DNA of 64,000 nt, taken from Gracilariopsis chorda. Its lineage: Eukaryota > Rhodophyta > Florideophyceae > Gracilariales > Gracilariaceae. A program made the position numbers and the translations under genes. The number at the start of each line of letters is the position of its first letter. Positions within the stretch are counted from its first letter, which is position 1. Positions 9,574 through 20,300 of this stretch are shown here, in pieces. The stretch covers positions 79,227-143,226 of the forward strand of contig NBIV01000236.1 in assembly GCA_003194525.1 (NCBI GenBank). Reading direction: 5' to 3'. The notes under the pieces were generated by a model that was not told the origin of the DNA, did not search any database, and was given only the letters and a program-made list of their open reading frames with translations.

Positions 9574-10600
9574 CTACGATGAATTTCTACGGTAGCGTTG
9601 GTATACCCGTCGAATCTTTTGATGGCGCGGACAGTATACTACGCGTAAAATGCAGCAAAGATATGGAGGGCATGTTGTGTTGAGTAGTGGCAAAAGCATT
9701 GCTGACAACGACGCCGATGCGAAACCAAGCATGTTTGCCCCGTCGAGTTCTCCATACACAGGACCTGCATCAACAGTGAGAAACCACAGAAGGTCTTGGC
9801 CTTCCTGAAGAGAGAAAGCTATTACTGAAAGTTTTCCTTCAGCTCTGTAATAGAAAGCTGTTGACCACAGTAAAGAATAACAACAATACAATGAGAAGTT
9901 GTAATCAAGGCTACAGGAGGGCAGTTTGCTAATCCGCTCAAGTTCTTCTCTTGCGTTCGGCAGGCCTTATATCTAATCACATGCCTCATGCACTCCAGGT
10001 TTACATACAAGCTCTTCGGTTGCTGAATTCCACGTATGGTAGCACAGGTAGTCGGGATGAGATTGGAATTGATACTTTGACGAAGCGCTTGTGTTTCGAG
10101 GAAGAAGGGGAAACCCGGGAGTTTTGTGAGATATTGGGCGTCGAAGTGCTTTCTTCGATACAAGACGAAGCTTCTCAGCAAATAATTGCCCCACCATGCA
10201 GAGATTTTGACACTTCTCGAATTTCTCTACTCAGAACAACAAGGTCGGACAAGATTGTCGAGTCGAAAGCTTGCCAGCTTGCGCCTTCTGACATAATCGA
10301 GGGAGCGCCAGGCCTTAGGTTTGCTGACGTTTTCCATGAGTCTGCTGATGCGTTCAATGTAAGCAAAATCGCGATCAGTTCTAATGCCTTCTCATGCTCC
10401 TCCTGCACATATGCCTGCAGCAAAACGTTGTGTAGGGCCAAATCCTTTCTCACCACATACCAGTTCACGTACAACTCGACCCTGTCAACAATTTCAAAGC
10501 CTCCAGTTGTTGCCCCGATTACCTCAACCAGAGCCGCCATGCTTCTGTCCGGGAGACTTTGGCACCACAAAGACAATATTACCACTTCTTCAGAGCCCAC
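9574..10600 (-). other. Possible spliced gene, function unknown
   Basis: Several minus-strand frames look more protein-like than their shadows: 10600-10175 (HEKALELIAILLTLNASADS), and about 9841-9640 (QDLLWFLTVDAGPVYGELDG), which is preceded by an acceptor-like TTTCTATTACAG. Donor-like GTATGT follows TCAGCAACCGAAGAGCTT near 9995-10010. I could not join the pieces in one frame with certainty, and I recognise no family. It may be one multi-exon gene or a decayed one. The rest of 9218-9573 holds nothing I can support. Confidence 0.3.
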
Positions 10601-11009
10601 GTGCTAAGGCAAAAGCTGGTTCGACTGGGCGCCAATTTCTACAACGCGGGGTAGTAACCAGTGCATAGAGTTGCGCATGAGCTCTACTCTTACAATTACG
10701 TTCAAGGCGGCCTGCAATGGATTCCAGTTTAACCACAACTTCTTCCATTGACCACGCTCTCTCCAGTTTCTCCTCCAACTGTGCAGTATTGCTTGAGCTG
10801 AGCGCAAGCTGTTCATCCTTACGTCCAATCTCATCACGCAAGTGCTTTTTGTCGCGCTTTAATGCATCGACCATAGTTTGAGACTCTTCCAATTCAGTGT
10901 TGAGAGCATCTCTTTCCATAATAACGCTAGTGAATGCATTGCCTCTCCTCTACAAGTGTTGGTAAGTAAATGAAAGGTTCCAAGATGGTAAAGTATGAGA
11001 GCACGTACT
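10590..11009 (-). CDS. Probable exons: coiled-coil continuation after SET-like ORF
   Basis: In the frame reading GAA-CTT-GAT-GAC below 11051 there is ELDDAKKFIDGVLPELGVKK. A consensus intron GTACGT...TGTAG at 10950-11008 (59 nt) then joins in phase 0 to RRGNAFTSVIMERDALNTEL and a coiled coil of about 75 residues. This frame is blocked upstream by TAA, but it lies one base out of register with the end of the SET-like ORF across an A5C4 run. The two may be one gene interrupted by an indel or by an unresolved intron with acceptor CCCCTAG. The 3' end is not resolved. Confidence 0.4.
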
Positions 11010-11060
11010 TTCTTTACACCAAGCTCAGGCAAAACGCCATCAATGAACTTCTTGGCGTCA

Positions 11061-11837
11061 TCAAGTTCTAGGGGTTTTTAAACTGATAGTTAGAACGTTT
11101 CCATCCTCCATGTCTCGCTTTGCAGTCAGCACGAGCTTCTTTTTGGCAAAAAACATTCCTCCTTTCATCTCAAGGCTTGTAGATGGTTTACTTCCTGGGG
11201 TTGATGGGGACAAGAAACTTAGAATCGGGGCAAGCACCGCTGGTTCTGACTGACTGGCGTAGAAACCGCGAGAAGAGGTGATGCACAAAGCCCATTGATA
11301 ACGTCGCAAGGAGAAGTGTTCTGACGGGAATACGTCCCGTTTCTTTTGAAAGATCTCTTCATCGAGTGACTTCCATTCATCCTCTGTATCTTTCAGCCAA
11401 GTCTTCACATCAGTATATGATGGCGAGCCGTGTAACATCTCCAATTCTTTATCACTCCACATAGGCACGCAGTCTAACTCGTTTTCAATGGGCAGCAATC
11501 GTAGAAACGGAGCAAATTCTGACCGCGACCCCTTGCTACGCTCGAGAAGCACAGCCAATGAAACATACGTCTCAGGATCCTCAACGAGTCCACAGGAACA
11601 AAATCCATCGTAGGCTTCATCCAAGAGCCGCTTTGCTTCTGTTACGCCTACAAATTTCCCTTCCGGTAGTACGAGGAGTTCTGTCCTTTCCAATACGGTT
11701 TTCTTAGCGGAGATGGGCACACCTCTCCGTGAGCGCTTTTCCAGAGATACGAAGTTCAGCACTCCGTTTATCGTACCGGAACCTTTTCTGAGCCAATCCT
11801 TACAGACTTGTAGATCCTCTACGCTTGCTAATGTCAT
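11061..11837 (-). CDS. SET-domain-like protein (LSMT/SETD family), possibly incomplete
   Basis: A 258-aa frame from ATG 11837. Features of the Rubisco-LSMT/SETD3-type SET fold are visible: a RRGVPISAKKTVLERTELLVLP segment (compare GRG-x-A...I...E-x-L), then FLRLLPIENELDCVPMWSDKELEMLHGS, and FSLRRYQWALCITSSRGFY, the family's R-W-A...SR-x-F helix. VLTAKRDMEDGNVLTISL matches the position of the V-L-x-A-x-R-x-I-x-x-G-E-x-x-x-I-S-Y segment. The NH motif expected after the L-x-P-L-x-D stretch is missing (LAPILSFLSPSTPG), and the ISYG element reads ISLK before a stop. Family members methylate lysine or histidine in proteins. Loss of these residues suggests a non-catalytic or decaying copy, or wrong exon borders. 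Confidence 0.6.
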   Translation of the reverse strand: MTLASVEDLQVCKDWLRKGSGTINGVLNFVSLEKRSRRGVPISAKKTVLERTELLVLPEGKFVGVTEAKRLLDEAYDGFCSCGLVEDPETYVSLAVLLERSKGSRSEFAPFLRLLPIENELDCVPMWSDKELEMLHGSPSYTDVKTWLKDTEDEWKSLDEEIFQKKRDVFPSEHFSLRRYQWALCITSSRGFYASQSEPAVLAPILSFLSPSTPGSKPSTSLEMKGGMFFAKKKLVLTAKRDMEDGNVLTISLKTPRT

Positions 11838-12736
11838 CTTTGAAAAACGTAAACCTTTTTGTCTTGTGAAATATGGTGTCCTGTTTCTATACGTGCGCCC
11901 TTGGTAGATAAGGGTGAACGTATTGTCTTACAAACGGAGAGGCGGCTCCTACCTCTTGGAATGAAAGCTGTCAATGGCACGAAAGCGCTCATGATGTAAT
12001 GCTGAATTGGCGGCGATTGACCAAAGCGAAATTCGTGTGCAGGATGACAACCGTTGTGTCTAATGGACTCTTCAACAATAAATGTTTTACAAGACCAGTT
12101 TCGTGGATAATCTTGCTGCAGACGACAAACTTGGAGAATAAACTGGCAATGCTGCTTCAACAGAGACTTGTATCCAGAATGGATGAGTAGGATATCCTTC
12201 GAAGTAATAATGCCAACGGTAGCGTCCTATGCTGGCTGAGTTCTGAAAGGCAGAGCAGGGTATTTATGACCTCAGATTGCGAATTGATCCGAGTTAACGA
12301 GATGGCACGTGTACAACGGTACCACGAAACAGCAACATACAGCATGATATGCCCTGGAATCCAGGGCCTGCATGAAGAATGAGGGCCGTTCTAAACAAGC
12401 CTGATCTGCTCATGTTCTGATCGGGTTTTATTGAAAGTTTTTTTTTTTCTTCTGTAAGCGCATAATCTTACGCGCCCTATGCCCGACGCCGGTCCACTTT
12501 GAGATGACCCGGCAAACACTAGCACCGCAGTCGAAAATCTCTGCATCCCCCTTGCCACGACGTCGCAAAACTCTGCACCTTTCTCTTGCCACGACTCTGC
12601 AAATCCATGCACATCTCTTGCTTCCCTTCCCAAATCCCTACACCGACCCTTTGCCACACCTTCTCAAGTCTCTGCACCCCCGCATAGCCCAAAATGTCTA
12701 AGATCGCAACCCCAAGCCTATTTTTCATGTCATATC
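11838..12736. other. Intergenic with degenerate tandem repeat
   Basis: No gene is supported. About 12537-12690 is a degenerate tandem array of roughly 33-bp units (CTCTGCA...CTTGCCACGA...CAAA), four to five copies. CGTGTACAACGGTACC at 12308-12323 repeats the motif found upstream of the bZIP gene. The last five bases, ATATC at 12732-12736, adjoin the copy B LTR and are not repeated after its 3' LTR. Confidence 0.5.
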
Positions 12737-13800
12737 TGTCGGTCGCTAATGTTGCGGAATGTGCCAGACATTGCTGGAACACACGTGTAGAATGTTCCAG
12801 TATTGTCTAGCACATTGCACGCTTTGTTGGTCCAGCAAAGACTACAGTATTTTAGTGATGCTGGCGCAAATTGTCGCTTTATTATTGGTTATTGTGCAGC
12901 TCCAGAGGTCTCTAGAAGCCAATGGAGTAACCTAGACGGACACATGAGTAACTAGCAAGTAGAAATGCGTATTTGGCTCGTTTGTAGTGCCTCTAAACAC
13001 TATAAAAAGAGGTTCTGAGCTTCGGACTTCGGTCTGAACTCACCTCAACAATCGACCAACATCTAAGCCCCACCCCCTACCAACCTTCAGCCACTTCAAC
13101 TATCATCAACAACCATTGAGGCGTTCGCCACTGGATAAAGGGCTTCTATTGAGGCTTGTGCCGCTAGTTGTCCAATAGGGTGGGGAAGTACCGTCGCTAA
13201 GACCGGTTGAAGCGCCTTAGGCGTGGACGGGAGACGGGTAGTGTGTACCAAAGGTGTTTCTGTCGTCTGTGAGCCCCACCGGAGCTTTGCTCGGATAACG
13301 GTGTCGGTCGAAAGACCTGGTGATTTCCGGACGGAAGTACTTGACGGGAAGCTATCCGCAGGCGACGTGCCGTGGAACCTTTCCTGCAAAGGGCCAGCTT
13401 GGGTATAGAGTGAAAGAATTTCCCGCTGTTAGTAGCTCTCCTCTGGAAGCCCTGTAAGGATTGTATGCGTCTGCTTCTGGTTAGTGCAGAGGTATGTAGG
13501 CTGCAGCATCCACTTCACATCCGGAGTGTCTGACCGGAAGCCGAGGGTCTGACCCTTCGTGATCCTTGACATAATTCTTGGGTTGCGCGCCGTTTCAACA
13601 AGAAGTTAAAAAGTTTTATTTGGGGATTGAGCCTCTTGCTCTCCCTAGTGTTGTTTTTTTTTTCATCGAGTGGGTTTAGTTCTTTTGATATCACTGTTTT
13701 CAACTTGTTTTGGGGCTTTTAGCTACGAAGAGCACCCTTTTGGCTTTTATTATTACAACTTTTTGGCCCCCTGCGTCACCGTCTCGTGATGGCGCCCACA
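12737..13800 (+). repeat. 5' LTR of copy B
   Basis: A 1064-bp LTR, from TGTCGGTCGC to GGCGCCCACA. TATAAAAA at 13001-13008 is the likely promoter box. The candidate primer-binding site TGGTACTCTCGAGG starts directly at 13801. The first four gag codons lie in the LTR's last 12 bases. Short frames conserved in all LTR copies reflect LTR homology, not proteins. Confidence 0.92.
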
Positions 13801-15560
13801 TGGTACTCTCGAGGAGGGAGCTCTTCTGACTCTAACGCTGCATTTACTTCTTATGACGGTTCTTCTATTGACGTCGTAAGTTTCTTCTTTTACTTTGAGA
13901 ATGTTGGGATGAGAGGAAAGACTGACGAGGACATGGCACTTGAGTTGCTTGGTTTCCTTGAGAACAAAGCCTTTGAGTTCTACTATGATTCTTATGCTGT
14001 TAATGGTTCACTTTCGGAAGAAGCAAAGGACTACCGCTCCGTTAAGCAAGCTTTCATCGATCGTTTTGGAAAAGCCGAGGAGCCTGAGGAAGATATACGC
14101 CTTGCAATTTCTGCTAAATTGGATTATGCAGACTTGGTTGGTTCCTTGACCTATATGGACAACCTCTTCTTAAAGGCAGGATTCAACGCTAAGGCTAAGT
14201 TTGGTCTTTTGAAGAAAGCTGTAATGGAATACGCTGATCTAGCCCAGTTCGTTGTTTTCCGTGGCGCTGATGATTATGATGAGTTGAAGGTTCAAGTGAA
14301 AGCCTTCGATGCTGCCCGGAAAGCAATGGGGAACTACGTTTCATTAAATACCCCACCTAAGCGTATTGTCCAAAACCACAGGTCTTCTGAAGAAACTATC
14401 TCTCATGGTTTGGAGTCTAAGGTCGACAAACTCTCTGAGCAGTTTGCTCAGCTGTCATTAATGGTTAAGAAGACACAGACGGAGCGTCGAGACTACGAAA
14501 AGGTTTGTTCATATTGCAAGAAGCCCGGACATTATGCCTCACAATGTGACTCTAATCCGCACCGAGATACGCGATGCCCGCGTTGTGGGAAAATTGGACA
14601 CTCAGAGATCACTTGTTGGCGAAGAATCCGACCCGAAGAGACCCGCAAAGTATGGGATGCCAATGAGGAATCTAAAGAGTCAGCATCTAATCTTCAGAAA
14701 GGATCCGACCCCGTATCAATTGTCACCGAAAACGCCGGGAATGCTGATGTAGTCGCCACAACCAAGAGAAGTGCTGACGGTGAAGCGTTGCCCAAACAGC
14801 GCCGTTCAGACGGTGGTGCACCCATCTCTCTTTTGCTCAATCCAACAAGATACGAAGAGAGAGTTCGGAGACCTAAGGTTCATGAACAGAAAGTCAAGAA
14901 GCCGAAACAGAGGAAGTCGAAGAAGCAGAGTCTTCAAGACCATGCAAGCAAATATAACGTTCTCACTGAGCTCGTGAATGCCTCTTGCGGACTAACATTT
15001 GGACAACTTATCAGAGGAGACGCAGATGATGCGAAGAAAGAGATTCGTAAGCTCATCGGTCGCAAAAGCAATGTTCGACGCCCTTTTGTTGGGCCAGTCG
15101 GTAAGCAGCCTAGACGTCTTAAGGCGGTCCCCGTTATGATATATGGGACTGAGACTGAAGCTTTGCTCGACTCTGGAGCTGTTCCAAACCTTATGTCAAC
15201 CAAGCTGTGTGACAGGCTAGCACTGGAACCCAAGCATACGACGAAGAAGATAACTGTTGCCAATGGACAGAGCGCCGTGTGCAGAGGAATACTATACGAT
15301 ATCCCTATATCCTTCAGGGGCGTCTCCGTTCCATTAGACTTTCTTTTTATTGATGGTCCGCCATTCGACATCATTGTGGGTTGTCCAACACTTGAATCGT
15401 TACAAGCCTGCCTTGACCTCGGAAATCAGCACGTGAAGATGAATATTGATGGAAAAAGAGTAACACTTGGCTTTGACTATGCTCGCGTCGAGATTTCAGA
15501 CGAAGAGGGTTTCCAGACGGATAGCGACGACTTCACTTCAGATTCTGACGCCGCTATTGA
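13789..15560 (+). pseudogene. gag and protease of family-1 copy B (interrupted)
   Basis: The single gag-pol frame starts at ATG 13789 inside the LTR (MAPTWYSRGGSS). Residues 1-200 are capsid-like. Two zinc knuckles follow near 240-275 (CSYCKKPGHYASQC and CPRCGKIGHSEITC, both CX2CX4HX4C), then a basic KPKQRKSKKQ region. A retropepsin-like aspartic protease has active site LLDSGA near 460 and the downstream IIVGCPTL flap-end motif. The frame is open up to the insertion of the nested element after codon 590, then runs into that element's LTR to a stop at 15678. Joined across the insertion it would continue in frame into pol at 25804. Confidence 0.9.
15556..15560. other. Target-site duplication, left (ATTGA)
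   Basis: ATTGA occurs here and at 25799-25803, immediately outside the nested element. The uninterrupted sequence in array unit D (about 52013-52020) has a single ATTGA, which confirms the insertion point. Confidence 0.97.
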
Positions 15561-16368
15561 TGTGGTGCAATGCCCCAAAGGGGAAAAACACCGAAAGAAG
15601 TCCGGGATTTTCCTCTCACGAGGTGAACCCAGTTGGGTAGAGCCCTCCCAGAGGTGTCACGGCGAAGCCGGTTTGTAAGACCAGGGACACCTGTCGCGAC
15701 TCGCGCAGGGAGGTGAAGGCGAAGAATCGGTATCCGCGTGAGCGGGGTGTGATCCTCAGTAGAAGTATGTTTCCACGTAAGTGGGGGTGTGTGAGCGGAT
15801 GCGCACACGAGGGCCGCGGATAGCGGGGGGTGCTACCCTAAAAAGGGGAAAGAGGAAGGGCGAAGTGGGTCGCGAGAGCGACGAGTAGATACGGCAATGC
15901 CGGTGGACAGGACTCCCTATACAGGGCGAAACACCAATATGATTGGAACAATTAGTACTCCCAATGATGGGTCTCCTTTAGATGTGCAAGGGGGGTGAAC
16001 TTCCGTACACTACGGTGCTTCCCTCTAAGGAGGAGTTGAGAACACGCGGAGGCGGTAAAGCTCAGAGCCAATTCCCCAGGTTGGGGTCCCTTGTTGGGGA
16101 AGGTTTACTGGTGCGACGGCAGTGCGCCGTCGCACTAAGTACTAGCTTCCCAGAAATGGGTGTGAAAATAATAAATAAAATTAACTAAAATACTCCACAT
16201 TCCGTGGCAACATCCACTACTGTGGCCAACCGCCAATTCACCCAAAACCGTGTCCCACGTGTCCATATCCACCATAGAGGGGCGTAGTTCATATACACAC
16301 TACACAACCGATAATATCGGGAAAACGATCAAGTACCAAGAATCCCTCCCTGAGGGCGTTGCACTTCA
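15561..16368 (-). repeat. 3' LTR of family-2 element
   Basis: 808 bp; plus strand TGTGGTGCAA to GCACTTCA. It contains many hairpins, for example CCCCAAAGGGG at 15573-15583 and a 10-bp perfect stem (GTGCGACGGC, loop of 5) at 16111-16135. Confidence 0.96.
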
Positions 16369-16382
16369 TATCCCCCCCTAAG
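16369..16382 (-). other. Polypurine tract of family-2 element
   Basis: On the minus strand the bases just inside the 3' LTR read TTAGGGGGGGATA, a typical plus-strand primer next to the LTR boundary. Confidence 0.75.
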
Positions 16383-16423
16383 ACGGGAAAACGACCGCGG
16401 ACGCGGAGGATTCCCAGACGAAA

Positions 16424-17131
16424 ATGGGTGATAAAAGCGCGTGCGCCGTCTCCGGTTCTCCGGCAAAATCCCTCTGCACCAGAGTCAATACCTCCTGCTA
16501 CTGCAGCTGTCATTTCCTCGCCTCGCCTTCGCGCTTCCTCGTCACCGAGCGTACTCCGACAAACAACATCCACCACCACAGCCAACCTCCGAGGTCTCTC
16601 TGGCGATATACCACCGGTTTCCGGTCGGTTCCCCTGCCTCAGGGCGATCAACCTCCGGTACAACCGGGAAATACGGCTGCTGAAGCCGACCATCCCTTCG
16701 CATTACCACCTTCGGTGGGATCCTCCGAGGAGGCGCGCGAGCTTCGCGATACGCCCCGGCATGTGCCGGAAGACCACCCGGTGGGGTACGTCGATTCCGA
16801 CGACTACTACCGCGCATACGGCGGGGATGACCCAATGGTCGATAACGAACCGGAAGAACCCGGGGAGATGGACGTAGAGGAAACCGGCGCTAGCGCGGAA
16901 GCTTTCCCAGAGGGGGCATCTCCGGCCGAGCCGGCTGCTGACCCTTCGGCGGCAAGTGCCGGACCTTCAATCCCCAGCGGGGTGACGGCAAATGAAAACG
17001 AAATCATCGCACGTTTCCTCCGGGGTGCCGGTCTTAGCGCTGCCGAGGTATCGGGGGATGTCACAACCATGGCGGACGCGTTGGCCTACCTCCTCGCTGG
17101 TGGTTACGCCCCGGACGATGGGGGTGAGTGA
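16424..17131 (+). CDS. Antisense ORF inside family-2 element, unknown protein
   Basis: A 235-codon frame on the strand opposite gag-pol. It starts at ATG 16424 (context AAAATGG), 56 bp inside the 3' LTR, and ends before the pol stop at 17323. AATAAA at 17219-17224 follows the stop by about 90 bp, a plausible poly(A) signal for an antisense transcript. The C-terminal two thirds are acidic (DSDDYYRAYGGDDPMVDNEP and an E/P/A-rich stretch), then a short helical-looking end (NENEIIARFLRGAGLSAAE). The first 80 residues look less protein-like, and another frame is open there too, so the true start or an exon border may differ. No family recognised. The region lies in the extra space between pol and LTR, where some retroelements keep accessory genes. 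Confidence 0.45.
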   Translation: MGDKSACAVSGSPAKSLCTRVNTSCYCSCHFLASPSRFLVTERTPTNNIHHHSQPPRSLWRYTTGFRSVPLPQGDQPPVQPGNTAAEADHPFALPPSVGSSEEARELRDTPRHVPEDHPVGYVDSDDYYRAYGGDDPMVDNEPEEPGEMDVEETGASAEAFPEGASPAEPAADPSAASAGPSIPSGVTANENEIIARFLRGAGLSAAEVSGDVTTMADALAYLLAGGYAPDDGGE

Positions 17132-17322
17132 AACCTCTGGTCCAGTTTCCTGGTTCTTCTTTCCCTGGCTATGCCAGTTAGTGTAGTGTAGTATTGTGGG
17201 GAGCTAGCTGCTCCCCTGAATAAACTTTCCCGTTTAGAACGGTGCTTCTCGGTTGAGTTCCCCGTCTTCGACGGACATTGCCTTGTTATCCTTTCCTTTC
17301 GCTCTCCGCTCGCGCGGCAACG

Positions 17323-20300
17323 TTACCCAACTTGGGCATTAACCAGCGTGGCTGGGGCTGCAGTTCCCGTTTGACGGTGGTATCGCAGAACCTGCGACCG
17401 TGGGAGGTGTTCAATTGGCTCCCACGTATCCCCACTGGGGTCGTACCCGTACCAGCGGACGCGGTATTGTAGAATACCATCCTGGTTCCAGGTGTATCCG
17501 ACAAGTCGGTCTACTACGAACTCTCGTTCGTAGACCTGCCGGCCGTGCCGGGTGGTGGTTGTACTCCCTTGCGAGGGCTGCCCGCTGTGCGGTATAATGT
17601 CCCTTAGCAGGGTGTTCGGCGATAACTCCGACGTTGCCGTGCGCTGTTCTAGTGGCCGCTGCTCATGCGGGAAAATATCCCTCAAGAGGGTGTGTGGTGT
17701 CACGGTTTTCCCCGGCAAGTCATTCCCCATTGGGGTGTCGTTGTTCCCGTCTTCACGGTAGGCCGGGCGAACCGCCAGTCGGCGGGGGACTTGGGCTCCG
17801 CTTTCGCGGTTGAGCTCACGAACCGCGAGTTTGCGGGAAGATGACCGCTCCTGCGGGATCGTCATTTCCACAATCCCCTGGGGGGTCCCGTGCGACACGG
17901 TGATTGGGTGGCAAACCGCCTCCCTGCCAGGCGCACGAGCGCTCTGCACCATACGTTCCGGCGACGCCGTGGTGTCCACGGCTACTGACGGGTTGCCTGG
18001 GGCTAACTCCGGTACACCGGTATTTTGGTCAAAATTCCCCTTTGGGGGGTTCTGGGCAGGTGCCGATGACACCCTTTTCAGGGGAATTGCCGCTGAGCGC
18101 AGTGCACCATCTCCGTGAGGAGGAGCAGCGTCCGGTACGACCGGTTTCGAGCGTGCGATGGCGCGCGTTATTCCCGAGTTTCTCGGTTCTTCGCCGCAGC
18201 GATGCGGGGGTTGGCGCAAATTATTCCCCGTAGCGGGGGCTTTGATTCCGTCAACGACGGGAGGCGTTTCCGGTGCTTGCAAGCCAGGGCTTAAAGCTTC
18301 GACTGCAGCTTGGCCGCCTTTTTCCCCAAGAGGGGTGTGGGTATTCCCCTGTGAGGCCGGCGTATCTGGGCGCCCCTTCTCCGCAGGGCGCGGGTCTGAT
18401 CGACCTGATTGAACCGCTTCCGCGGGGACTTCCGCCAACTGCGGCTTCGAGGCATCGGGCGATTGCCTTTCCGCTGCTGCGGTATTGGAGTGAGGCTTCT
18501 CGTTTTCCCGTGACAAACGGTGTATTTGCCGCTTTTGCGGGGCCTGCGCGTCTGGTTCCTGTTGCACAGCACTGCCCGGGAACGGGGAATTAGTGTCGCG
18601 TGACATACTCCGTGCTCCACGGTCAGTGTTCCGTATGTTACGGTGTGTTTCCCGTTGCGACGGTGATATCGTTCCTCGAAAACGAGTGTTCTCCTCCCCC
18701 TCCTTAGACGGAGCGGCGGGATAAGGGATAACATTCCCCGCCTGGCGGGTATAAATGCGCGCCAGTGGGGCAGATGTGGTAGGGGCGGGCGCTGAGGGGC
18801 CCGAATTACCCGGCTGAGCCGGTGAGTCCGACAGAGTCGGTAGGTCTGAGAGACCCCGGCTGGGGTGTGGTAGTACCGTAGGTCTAGTACTCCCGGATTG
18901 TTCCGGTGTAGCGGAGTCCGTAGAAACGGGGTTGCCTGGACCCAGGACTACCTCTGACGAGGGAGGAGGGGCAAGGACAACACGATCACGGGAAATCCGT
19001 TCGTGCGTGTCCCCCATCTCTACCACGACAGTGTCGGTGTTAACAGAGATCACCTTGAAGGGTCCATCCGCCACAGGCGAGAGTTTGTGACGCTTCTCCC
19101 GTTCCGGGTTGTAGTATTCCTTCCTGATGAAGGCGTAGTTATTTGCCCGAATCGGGGACGGTTTTCCTCGCAAGCGAGCGTCAAAATCCCGCTTGTAAGC
19201 GGCTTGGGCCCGTGCCATAGACTTCCGCGCCGCGGGGACCAGCTTGGAAAGCCATTGCTTCCATTGCTGCCGGTAGATACCCACAGATGGGAAATTGTCC
19301 AAGGTAGCTTGGGGTTCCAGCGCCACAGGCGGGGGTGTTCTAGATAGAACTAACTCGAATGGCGAAACTCCGGTAGTCCGGTGTACCTGCGTATTGTACG
19401 CGTAGGTTACCGCATCAGCGTAGAGATCCCAATTCGTTGGGTGGTCAGCGACGTAGGAACGTAACGCCGCGAGTAACGTCCGGTTAAACCGTTCAACTTG
19501 CCCATTACACTGGGGGTGGTAGGTAGTCGTGAACAAGTTCTTGACATCCAGGATGCGACAAACATCCTGGAAGAACTTGCTCACGAACTGCTTCCCGTTG
19601 TCAGAGAGCACCTCTACAGGGGGACCGTAGACAAAAATCCAGTGCGTCACCAGAGCCTGGGCCACCGTGAGAGCGGTTATCCTCCGAAGAGGGACAGTCC
19701 GTACCAGCTTAGAAAAGCGGTCGGTAATGACAAGTAGAAACTTGTTTCCACGTTTCGTGGTGAGTAATGGTCCGAGAATATCGATCGCAATAAACTCGAG
19801 CGGCGCCCTTGCGGGGAATAGTTTCATCTTCTTCGCATTTTTGCGGAGTTTGACGCGATTCTTCGCGCATTCGCTACAAAACCGCACAGTTGCGTAGCAA
19901 TCCACCGCCATTGCGGGCCAATAGAAATCCCTTCGCAGGGTTAGGTAGAGTTTCCTCCCACCTGGGTGACCTCCAATGGGGGCGTAGTGTGATAGATGTA
20001 ACACCCGCGATTGCAGGGAATGTGGTACCACAATCTGTGGGCGGGCTTCGACCTTTCTTACGAGGTAGCCTTTGTCGTTTACCCCGAAAGGAAGATCTTC
20101 ACCACCGTTGATACGGGCACGAATTCTCGTACAGAATGGGTCGCCGAATTGTTCTCGGATCATTTCTTCCGGTGATACCGGTACAAAGTTTCCCGGTAAC
20201 GGGTTCTCAGATTTATCTCGCGATGCGAGTAGTTCGTCAAAATCAGCATCCTCGTCCCAGGTTTCTGGCGTAGCCTCGACGGCATGTTCCGGATCATCCG

